Source: DASYQD01 sp963837455 (GTDB lineage: Bacteria; Acidobacteriota; Thermoanaerobaculia; Multivoradales; JAIOJS01). From it: 64,000 nt of DNA. Location: positions 992,001 through 1,056,000 of the forward strand of contig CAWINM010000010.1 of NCBI GenBank assembly GCA_963837455.1, given 5' to 3'. How positions within the stretch are numbered: the stretch's first letter is position 1; the number at the start of each line of letters is the position of its first letter. The notes beneath the pieces are model-generated. The model was not told where the DNA came from, searched no databases, and saw only the letters and a list, made by a program, of their open reading frames with translations. Positions 36,591 to 46,054 of the stretch are shown here, piece after piece. The position numbers were made by a program, and so were the translations under genes.

Positions 36591-37187
36591 TCAGCCACCG
36601 GCGAGGCGGCCGTCGAGCTCGAGCTCGGCGGCGATGCCCTGCATCGCGGTCAGCACCGTGCCGACGTGCTCCCAGAGGTCGAGCCGACCGTCGAAGCAGG
36701 CGGCGCCGAAGTCGGCGGTGGCTCGCTCGACGTGCTCGCGATCGACGCCGGCGGCGAAGGAGCGCTCCTTCCACCGCTTCTTGATCGACTTCACCTCGAC
36801 GTCCCGCACGTCCTTGCTCGGCCGCACCAGGGCGGCGGCGAGGATCAGCCCGGTGACCTCGTCGCAGGCGAGCAGGGCGAAGTCCATCGGCTGCCGTCTG
36901 GGTACCCCGGTGGCGGCCTCATTGTGCGCCAGGATCGCCTGCACCACCGGCTCTGGGCACCCCTTCTCGCGCAGGATCGGTGTCCCCGCGACAACGTGGG
37001 TGCCGAGAGTGGGGTGGATCTCCCAGTCCCAGTCATGGAGCAGGCCGGCGAGCCCCCACGCCTCGGGGTCGGCACCGAGACGCTGCGCGTAGGCGCGCAT
37101 CGCCGCCTCCACCGACTGCATGTGGCGCCGCAGCCCCGGCGCCCGCACGTTCGCCGCCACCAGCTGCCAGGCATCCTCGCGTCTCAT
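36591..37187 (-). CDS. HD-domain hydrolase-like protein
   Basis: A 198-residue HD-superfamily protein. The N-terminal LRRHMQSVEAAMRAYAQRLG helix supplies the first His, GLLHDWDWEIHP (about 46-57) the HD pair, and ILAHNEAATG and LACDEVTGLILAAALVRP the later metal ligands, the layout of HDIG phosphohydrolases of the YqeK-like/HDIG type that act on nucleotides. The substrate is not known. ATG 37187 overlaps the stop of the upstream LolA-like gene (ATGA), so it is second in a two-gene unit. Confidence 0.82.
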   Translation of the reverse strand: MRREDAWQLVAANVRAPGLRRHMQSVEAAMRAYAQRLGADPEAWGLAGLLHDWDWEIHPTLGTHVVAGTPILREKGCPEPVVQAILAHNEAATGVPRRQPMDFALLACDEVTGLILAAALVRPSKDVRDVEVKSIKKRWKERSFAAGVDREHVERATADFGAACFDGRLDLWEHVGTVLTAMQGIAAELELDGRLAGG

Positions 37188-38056
37188 GGCCGCCGGCTCG
37201 CGCCCGATGGCGCCGCTGCCGTGGGGGCTGGCGCCGGCAGCGGCTCGGTGGGGTGGAAGATCGCGTCGATCTCGGCGTCGGAGACGTCGCTCCGCAGCTC
37301 GGCCACCGGAAAGGTGAGGAGCAGCGGCGGCCCCTCGGCGAGCCGGCGGCGCACGGTCGAGAGCCGGGGGCCGGCGGCGGTCTCCTTCCAGTCCTGCCAG
37401 GCCCAGGCCGTGGGAGGGGTGGTGCCGGGGGCGCCCTCTTCGGTCTCGAGCACGTACTCCCAACGCTCCATGAGGTGGGTGCGGGTGGAGACGTAGGCCC
37501 AATAGCGGTCGTTGGAGGTGAGGCCGACGCCGCTGCCGAACGACAGGGTGACCACGTCGTACTCCTGGCCGTCGACCGACTTGCGCCCGACGTAGGAGAG
37601 GTTGACGCCGGGATCGAGCCACTTCCACGGCATCAGCAGCCAGTAGCTGTCGTTGATGAAGCGGCCGTAGCCCACCTGCAGCCAGTGCGCGAGCTCGTCG
37701 CCGGAAACCTCGCGGTCGCCGAGCCAGGCCCGCCCCTGCTTGCTGCCGACGTCGAACAGGATGCGGAAGGGCATCCCCTCCTTGCTCACCCCCTCGAGGC
37801 GATAGGCTCCGGTGCGACGGTCCCACCAGTGGTGGTAGGCCCCCGTCGCCTTGCCGTCGCGCACGGGCACGAAGTCGAAGCGCAGGAGGCGTGCCGCGGC
37901 GAACCGCTCCTCGCCACCCATTGCCGCCATGCTCTGCCGCGCTAGCTCCACCGCTTGCGCATGGGCGGCGCCGTTCTCTGCCGCCGGAGCGCGGACCGGG
38001 GAGAGCACCAGCATCGTGGCGATGGCGAGCAGCGCGGCGGCGGCGGTCGGGCGCAT
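37184..38056 (-). CDS. Secreted LolA-like/DUF6503-type protein
   Basis: A 290-residue exported protein; signal peptide about 1-25 (AAAALLAIATMLVLSPVRAPA). The mature part starts with a helix (AVELARQSMAAMGGEERFAAARLLRFDF) followed by strands with HHWWDRRTGAYRLEG and MPFRILFDVG, the pattern of LolA/LppX-like half-barrels that carry lipids in the periplasm, close to DUF6503 proteins. The C-terminal 20 residues are Pro/Ala-rich. First gene of a coupled pair with the HD protein; divergent from lon. Confidence 0.6.
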   Translation of the reverse strand: MRPTAAAALLAIATMLVLSPVRAPAAENGAAHAQAVELARQSMAAMGGEERFAAARLLRFDFVPVRDGKATGAYHHWWDRRTGAYRLEGVSKEGMPFRILFDVGSKQGRAWLGDREVSGDELAHWLQVGYGRFINDSYWLLMPWKWLDPGVNLSYVGRKSVDGQEYDVVTLSFGSGVGLTSNDRYWAYVSTRTHLMERWEYVLETEEGAPGTTPPTAWAWQDWKETAAGPRLSTVRRRLAEGPPLLLTFPVAELRSDVSDAEIDAIFHPTEPLPAPAPTAAAPSGASRRP

Positions 38057-38069
38057 GGGGCTTCCCTCG

Positions 38070-38098
38070 CCCGGGCGGTTGTGGAGAGGCCGCCCGGG
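38070..38098. other. Inverted repeat in the lon / LolA-like divergent region
   Basis: CCCGGGCGG, 11 bases, then CCGCCCGGG form a perfect 9-bp stem 14 bp from the LolA-like ATG, within its leader on the minus strand. A further GC-rich repeat and a T6 run (38129-38134) lie between it and lon. It may be an operator, an attenuator, or a chance GC palindrome; no CIRCE or sigma-32 motif was found near lon. Confidence 0.3.
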
Positions 38099-38217
38099 AG
38101 CCCGGGAAGAACCCGGCGGCAGCGGAATTTTTTCACTGATCCGGCCGCTTGTAACCGTAGCCAGCCGGACCTTCAGGCGAGAGTGAGTACCGGCCGGCAC
38201 CCAGAGAGGAGCAATCG

Positions 38218-40776
<2,559 letters not shown>

Positions 40777-40792
40777 GAGCGGAGACCTTCGT

Positions 40793-40829
40793 CGCCGTGC
40801 CCTGCCCGCCGGGGTAGGGCACGACGGCG
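40793..40829 (+). terminator. Hairpin downstream of lon
   Basis: CGTGCCCT (40796-40803) pairs with AGGGCACG (40816-40823), extended outward by CGC/GCG with a small bulge, 17 bp after the lon stop. It is placed as a terminator should be, but no T-run follows. Confidence 0.45.
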
Positions 40830-40911
40830 GCTGCTCCGTTCGCCGGTTCCCACCAGCGGTGCGCGGCGGCCGGCCGTTACAATCGGCCTCGACACCAGCG
40901 TCTCTGCCACC

Positions 40912-41676
40912 ATGCCCTACGACTACGGCCGCCCCACCTTGCGCTTCGGCTTCGCCAGCGGGTTTCCGCCCGACGTGGCGGCGCTGCTGGCAACGGTGTT
41001 CGTCACCTTCTCGCTGCAGTTCTTCGCCGCCACCGCCTGGATCCCCGAGCTGCTACGCCTGACGCCGCTCGCCTGGCAGCGCCTGCTGGTCTGGCAGCTG
41101 GTCACGTACCCCTACGCTGGCATCGGCGACGCCTCGCTGTGGATCGTCCTCGAGCTCCTCTTCCTGTTCTGGTTCGCCCGCGACGTCTTCGCGCGGCTGG
41201 GCCGCCCGCGCTTCTGGCGCCTGCTCCTGTGGAGCTGCACCATCGGAGGCGGCATCGCGCTGTCGATCGATGCCGCGGCGCGCTGGGTCCACCAGGTCTC
41301 CCCGGCGTCGCTGCTGCTGCTGCAGGGGCAGCGCATGCTCCTTGCCGTGCTGGTGGCGGCGTTCGCGGTGCTCTACCGCGACGCCCAGATCCTCCTCTTC
41401 TTCGTCATCCCCGTCCAGGCGCGCTGGTTCCTGCCGCTCGAGGTGCTGTTCGCCTTCATCGGCTTCCTACGCAGTCACGACCTCGCCGGCTTCCTCGGCA
41501 TCTGCGCCGCCCTCGCGGTGGTCTGGGTCACTCTCGGCTACGGCGGCTTCCGCCGCGCTGCCCGCGAGGGCTGGCTGCGCGCCCAGGGGTGGTGGCTGCG
41601 GCGGCGGATGACGCGGCTGCGACGCAAGCGCGGGTTCACGGTGGTCGACGACCGACGCGACCCCTGGTTGCACTGA
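40912..41676 (+). CDS. Rhomboid-like membrane protein without catalytic motif
   Basis: A 254-residue protein with about six hydrophobic segments (roughly 23-45, 60-75, 79-95, 101-122, 140-160, 190-212) and a basic cytosolic tail rich in Arg. LLVWQLVTYPYAG near 62-74 resembles the rhomboid loop WRLVTYPF, and the segment spacing fits a rhomboid fold, but no GxSG serine or paired His can be found (the expected region reads LLLLQGQRML). It would therefore be an inactive rhomboid-superfamily member, a Derlin/iRhom-like binding protein, by inference. TACAAT at 40878-40883 is a possible -10. Confidence 0.6.
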   Translation: MPYDYGRPTLRFGFASGFPPDVAALLATVFVTFSLQFFAATAWIPELLRLTPLAWQRLLVWQLVTYPYAGIGDASLWIVLELLFLFWFARDVFARLGRPRFWRLLLWSCTIGGGIALSIDAAARWVHQVSPASLLLLQGQRMLLAVLVAAFAVLYRDAQILLFFVIPVQARWFLPLEVLFAFIGFLRSHDLAGFLGICAALAVVWVTLGYGGFRRAAREGWLRAQGWWLRRRMTRLRRKRGFTVVDDRRDPWLH

Positions 41677-41754
41677 GCGACGGCGCTCTCGAGACGGGCG
41701 CGCGGCCGGGTCGCAACTGAAACCCGCGGCCACCCCCGACGTATCACGAACACG

Positions 41755-42543
41755 ATGCGACCCGTGCGCTCGACCGTGCTCACCACCTGCCTCGCCCTGG
41801 CAAGCGCCGCCGGTGCCTGGGCCGGGAGCGCCAGCGAGACCCTCGACCGCAACCTGCCGCTGCCTGCCGACCATCAGGTGGTGGTGCAGAACCTCAACGG
41901 CCCTGTCGAAGTCACGGCCTGGGAGTCGCCGCAGGTGCGGCTGGTGGCGGTGAAGAGCGCTCACGCGGCCACCGACGGGCGCGCGCGGGCCTACCTCCGC
42001 CAGCTCGAGGTCGAGATCGACGAGTCCGACGGCAGGCTGCTGATCCGCACCCGCACGCCGAGCGCCGAAGGGGGCTTCAAGGGGTGGCTGGCGTCCGCCG
42101 GCGTCGATGGCGAGGTCGCCTACCAGCTCAGCCTGCCTCGCGAGGCCGAGCTCGCCGCCAGCACCGTCAACGGCGACGTCGAGGTGAGCGGCGTGATGGG
42201 CTTCGTGCGTGCCAGCTCGACCAACGGCAACGTTGCGCTCGAGGTGGGCGGCGAGGTGGAGGCGAGCTCGGTCAACGGCAGCATCCGGGTGGTGATGCGC
42301 CATGCGGAGCCGCGCTCGTCGATGGAGCTCTCCACCGTCAACGGCAACATCGTCATGCTGCTGCCCGCCGACTTCCGGGCCTACGTCGACGCGCGCACCA
42401 CCAACGGCAGCGTGGGCAGCGACCTGCCGCTGCAGGTCGATGGGCGTCGCAGCCGCAGCCGCCTCATCGGTCGGCTCAACGGTGGCCTCACCCGGCTGAC
42501 CCTGCGCACGACCAACGGCAGCATCTGGCTGAAGACCCAGTAG
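41755..42543 (+). CDS. DUF4097-type secreted beta-repeat protein
   Basis: A 262-residue exported protein; signal peptide about 1-23 (LTTCLALASAAGAWA). From residue 45 on it is a right-handed beta-helix-like array with a recurrent (T/S)xNGxV/I turn: VQNLNGPVEV, ASTVNGDVEV, ASSTNGNVAL, ASSVNGSIRV, LSTVNGNIVM, ARTTNGSVGS, LRTTNGSIWL. This is the DUF4097 (putative adhesin/anti-sigma-linked) repeat. In many bacteria such proteins sit with anti-sigma or envelope stress genes; none is adjacent here. Function unknown; envelope location likely. Confidence 0.85.
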   Translation: MRPVRSTVLTTCLALASAAGAWAGSASETLDRNLPLPADHQVVVQNLNGPVEVTAWESPQVRLVAVKSAHAATDGRARAYLRQLEVEIDESDGRLLIRTRTPSAEGGFKGWLASAGVDGEVAYQLSLPREAELAASTVNGDVEVSGVMGFVRASSTNGNVALEVGGEVEASSVNGSIRVVMRHAEPRSSMELSTVNGNIVMLLPADFRAYVDARTTNGSVGSDLPLQVDGRRSRSRLIGRLNGGLTRLTLRTTNGSIWLKTQ

Positions 42544-42632
42544 GAGGGGGTGGGTAGGCCGCGTCGTCGGTCGCCGCCGTTGCACCGGCTCCGGGAGCCG
42601 GCTGCGGCGCCGCGCAGGCTAGCATCCGTCGC

Positions 42633-43748
42633 GTGACCGCGCGCCGCATCGCCTGCTTCGTCACCCCGCACGGCTTCGGCCACGCGGCGCGTGCCTGCGC
42701 GGTGCTGGCCGCGTGGCACGAGCGCATGCCGCTCGACGTCGACCTCTTCACCACCGTGCCCGAGTGGTTCTTCCGCGACTCGCTGCCCTGCGCCTTCACC
42801 CACCACGCGGTGCACAGCGACGTCGGCTTGGTGCAGCGCGACGCGCTCGACGAGGACCTGGCGGCCACGGTGCGCGCGCTCGACGCCTTCCTGCCCTGGC
42901 CGCCGTCGATCGTCGAGGGTCTCGGCACGAGGCTGCGCGAGCGCGGGTGCGAGGCGGTGCTCTGCGACATCGCGCCGCTGGGGGTTGCCGCCGCGCGTGC
43001 CGCCGGGCTGCCGGTGGCGCTGGTGGAGAGCTTCACCTGGGACTGGATCTACGAGGCCTACGGCGAGCGCGTTCCGGGGCTGCGCCGGCACGCCGCCGAG
43101 CTCGCGCGGTGGTTCGCCGCTGCCGACCTGCGCCTTCAGACCGTACCGGTATGCCGCCCGTGGCCCGGCACCGTAGCCGTGGCGCCGGTGGCGCGACTGC
43201 CGCGTCGAAGCCGCGACGAGGTCCGGCACGAGCTGGGGATCGGCCCGCACCAGCGCGCGGTCCTGCTCACCATGGGCGGCATCGCCTGGGACTACACCGG
43301 AATGGTCGCCGGCGGCGGTCCGCGTCTGCCGCGCGGCGTCGTGTTGGTGGTGCCCGGGGGGGCGGACGAGCCGCGACGCCTCCTCGACCGCGACGGCCTG
43401 GAGGTGGCCGCGGTGCTGTTGCCGTTCCGCTCGACCTTCTTCCACCCCGACCTGGTGGCGGCGGCCGATGCGGTGGTGGGCAAGCTCGGGTACAGCACGC
43501 TCGCCGAGTGCTGGGGAAGCGGCGTCCCGTTCGGCTTCGTGCCACGCGAGTCGTTCCCGGAGTCGCCGGTGCTGGCGGCGGCGCTGGCGGTGGAGGGGGC
43601 GGGCGTTGCGGTCTCGGCCCACGAGCTGCGTTCGTCGAGCTGGGAATGGCTTCCCCGGGTGCTCGCCCTGCGGCCACGCTCAGAGGGCCGCGAGCGCGGC
43701 AACGCCGCGGCGGGGGATGCGCTCTCCGGGTGGATCGAGGCTCGCTGA
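42633..43748 (+). CDS. Glycosyltransferase-like protein (GT-B fold)
   Basis: A 371-residue protein opening with IACFVTPHGFGHAARACAVLAAW (the Gly-rich, His-containing first loop of MurG/UGT-type GT-B enzymes). A second Rossmann half begins near residue 205 (GIGPHQRAVLLTMGGIAWDY), and ADAVVGKLGYSTLAECWGSGVPFGFVPRESFPE near 283-315 is the nucleotide-sugar-binding block. It resembles the N-terminal domain of plant-type arabinokinases and uncharacterised bacterial relatives. Donor and acceptor are unknown. GTG 42633 start; monocistronic. Confidence 0.7.
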   Translation: MTARRIACFVTPHGFGHAARACAVLAAWHERMPLDVDLFTTVPEWFFRDSLPCAFTHHAVHSDVGLVQRDALDEDLAATVRALDAFLPWPPSIVEGLGTRLRERGCEAVLCDIAPLGVAAARAAGLPVALVESFTWDWIYEAYGERVPGLRRHAAELARWFAAADLRLQTVPVCRPWPGTVAVAPVARLPRRSRDEVRHELGIGPHQRAVLLTMGGIAWDYTGMVAGGGPRLPRGVVLVVPGGADEPRRLLDRDGLEVAAVLLPFRSTFFHPDLVAAADAVVGKLGYSTLAECWGSGVPFGFVPRESFPESPVLAAALAVEGAGVAVSAHELRSSSWEWLPRVLALRPRSEGRERGNAAAGDALSGWIEAR

Positions 43749-43791
43749 GCGCCGACGGCTCTTCCCGCGCGCGGTGCAGCGAGCGCCCCGG

Positions 43792-45873
43792 CTACTGCGC
43801 GGAGAACAGCAGCTCGAGCCGGTTGTCGAGCGGGGTCAGCTTCAGGAGCTGGACTCGCGGCGAGGTGAGGTCGACGACCACGTGCAGCTCGCCGCCGTCG
43901 CCGCCGGCGTGGTAGCCGGTACGCACCTGCTTCACCTCACCGGTGGCCACCGACACGGTCGGCCGGCGGTAGCTGTCGTCGACGCCGCGCAGGCGGATCA
44001 CCTCACGTGGGCTCTCGCCCTCGAGGCGGAAGTGAGAGAACGCATCGGCGGGCACCGAGCCATTGGTGACGATGGTGACCACGGTACCGGCGGCGGTGCG
44101 CTGGCCCCAGATTTCCTGGACGCTGGTGAAGCGGGGGCTGACGGCGCCATCGGCCCGGGCCGCCGCCTGGCGGGCGGCGGCAACGGCTGCGGCGGATGGC
44201 GGCAGGGGGCGGGGTGCGAGCTGCGTGGGGCCGTTGGCCGTGGTCGAGGGTGGCCGCGTGACCGCGGGGCCGGGAGAGGGGGCCGAGGAAGCGGAGGCGG
44301 AGGCGCGCAGGGGAGCGGGCACCGCCCCCTGCGCCCCGGGCTCGGTGAAGCCGGCCGCGGGCCGTTCCGCCGGCTCCGGCAGCTTGGGCCCACGCGCCCA
44401 CGCGGGCAGCAGCTGTGGAAAGCGAACGTAGACGAGGCCGGCGCCCGCCACCAGCGCCAGCACGGCCGTGGCGACCAGTGGCACCAGCGGCGAGTGCCGG
44501 CGTCGCTGCGCTCGTGGACGGGGCGAGGCGAACGACCTCGCCGTCGGGTGGGGCGGCGCCGGGTGGGGCGCGAGGGGATGAGGCGACGGCGATGCGGCGG
44601 CGGGGCGTGCCGGGGTCGAGCGCACGGCGGCAGCGGGCTCGGGGGCGTCCGGCACCGCCAGCGGGGCGATGCGCACGGGTTCCGGCGACGCAGGTGCTTC
44701 GCTAAAGGCACGCGCCACCTCGTCGAAGCCGGAAGGGAGGCCGCGGCTGCGAATGACGGTTGGCGGCATCGGCGCTGGCGAAGGCTCCGGGGCCGCGAGG
44801 GCGGGCGGCGAGGCCGGCGGCGGTGCGTCCCAGGGTAGCCGCTGCGACGGCGATGGCGGTGCTTCCCACGGCAGGCGCGGCGGCGCCTCCGCGGCAGCGG
44901 GGCCGGCGTGGAGCACCGTAGGCTCGCCGTGGGGATCCCGGCTCGCGGAGCTCGCTACCGGGACATCGAGCGCCGGCCCCGGACCGCGCGGCACCGTGTC
45001 GTCGTCTTCGAGGTTGAAGCCCGGGAGGCCCTCACCGTCCCACTCCTCGGTGAGGTCGGGGAGGACGTTCCGCGCGTGGGTGAGCCCGCTGTCGATCCGG
45101 GGGACCGGCAGCTCGGGAGCGCCGAGATCGGGAAAGGAATCGCCCGCGGGCCGGGTTGCCGCGGCCGGCGGCTCTGGCACCGGGGGCGGCGGCGGTCGCC
45201 GGGGGATCTCGACCCCTGCGGTGCTGGCGGTCGGCGGCGGCGGTGCGCTCGCCGGCAGGCGAGGCCGTCCCGGTGGCGGCGGGTCAGGTCGCGATGGGGC
45301 GACTGGCGGTGCCGCCGCCACCGGCGACGGCGGCGGGGCCCGCACCGGTGCCGGGGTTGGTGGGGCGAGGGGCGGGGGCGAGGGAGTCAGGGGTGAAGCC
45401 GTGGGGTGGAAGAGCGTCGAATGCCCACTCGACCGCCCGCTGCCTGCGCCAGGTCGCAGCGGTGGCGGCGGGAACGCCTGGGGCTCGAGCTCGAAGGGCG
45501 TGCCGCCGTGAGCGACCTGCTCCTCGACGATGCGCTGGATGAGCCGTCGGCTCTCGTTCGAGAGGTCGAGGAACCGCACCCCCATGCCGGCGGGACGATC
45601 GGGGCCGGCGTCCGCCTCGCGCACCCAGATCACCTCGCCGATCCCCTGCACCAGCTTGAAGTCGTCGGTGAGGCTGAGCTCGAAGTCGAAAATCGTCCCG
45701 ACCGGCTTCGGCGAGCTGGTGCGGATGAACATCCCCCCCATCGAGAGGTTCGAGGAGTACTCCGTGATGAAGCCGCGGAACTCCTTGAACTTGAGGGAGA
45801 TCTTCCGCTCCAGCTTGACCCTGCGGCGCTCCAGATCGAGCTGGGGAGAGCTGTCGGAAGGCTCTGCGCTCAT
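43792..45873 (-). CDS. PilZ - Pro-rich linker - TM - AMIN domain fusion
   Basis: A 693-residue protein of unusual layout. Residues 10-120: PilZ domain (TIGR02266-like) with EYSSNLSMGGMFIRT (NxSxxG), although the RxxxR arm is irregular (RRRVKLERK). Residues 125-450: Pro/Ala/Ser-rich low-complexity linker. Residues about 462-485: one membrane helix (LVPLVATAVLALVAGAGLVYV). Residues about 585-693: AMIN-like domain (FTSVQEIWGQRTAAGTVVTIVTNG, ending LTPLDNRLELLFSAQ), which in PilQ and AmiC binds peptidoglycan or pilus-assembly sites. The predicted topology is cytosolic PilZ and periplasmic AMIN, joining c-di-GMP sensing to the cell wall. Divergent from the metalloprotease gene. Confidence 0.85.
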   Translation of the reverse strand: MSAEPSDSSPQLDLERRRVKLERKISLKFKEFRGFITEYSSNLSMGGMFIRTSSPKPVGTIFDFELSLTDDFKLVQGIGEVIWVREADAGPDRPAGMGVRFLDLSNESRRLIQRIVEEQVAHGGTPFELEPQAFPPPPLRPGAGSGRSSGHSTLFHPTASPLTPSPPPLAPPTPAPVRAPPPSPVAAAPPVAPSRPDPPPPGRPRLPASAPPPPTASTAGVEIPRRPPPPPVPEPPAAATRPAGDSFPDLGAPELPVPRIDSGLTHARNVLPDLTEEWDGEGLPGFNLEDDDTVPRGPGPALDVPVASSASRDPHGEPTVLHAGPAAAEAPPRLPWEAPPSPSQRLPWDAPPPASPPALAAPEPSPAPMPPTVIRSRGLPSGFDEVARAFSEAPASPEPVRIAPLAVPDAPEPAAAVRSTPARPAAASPSPHPLAPHPAPPHPTARSFASPRPRAQRRRHSPLVPLVATAVLALVAGAGLVYVRFPQLLPAWARGPKLPEPAERPAAGFTEPGAQGAVPAPLRASASASSAPSPGPAVTRPPSTTANGPTQLAPRPLPPSAAAVAAARQAAARADGAVSPRFTSVQEIWGQRTAAGTVVTIVTNGSVPADAFSHFRLEGESPREVIRLRGVDDSYRRPTVSVATGEVKQVRTGYHAGGDGGELHVVVDLTSPRVQLLKLTPLDNRLELLFSAQ

Positions 45874-46054
45874 CGCACCTCGCAGACGTGGTGGCCGGTG
45901 GCACGCATTATAGGACGCCCGGTTGCCGCCGCCTGCCGGGTGTCTCCAGGCGCGCGCTGGCGTGCTCGAAGCGGCAAAGCTTCCGCGTTATGCTGCGAGT
46001 GCACCCGGGCCGCCCGCTCCGTCGGTCGCCTCCCACTGACCCCAGGAGAGCTCG

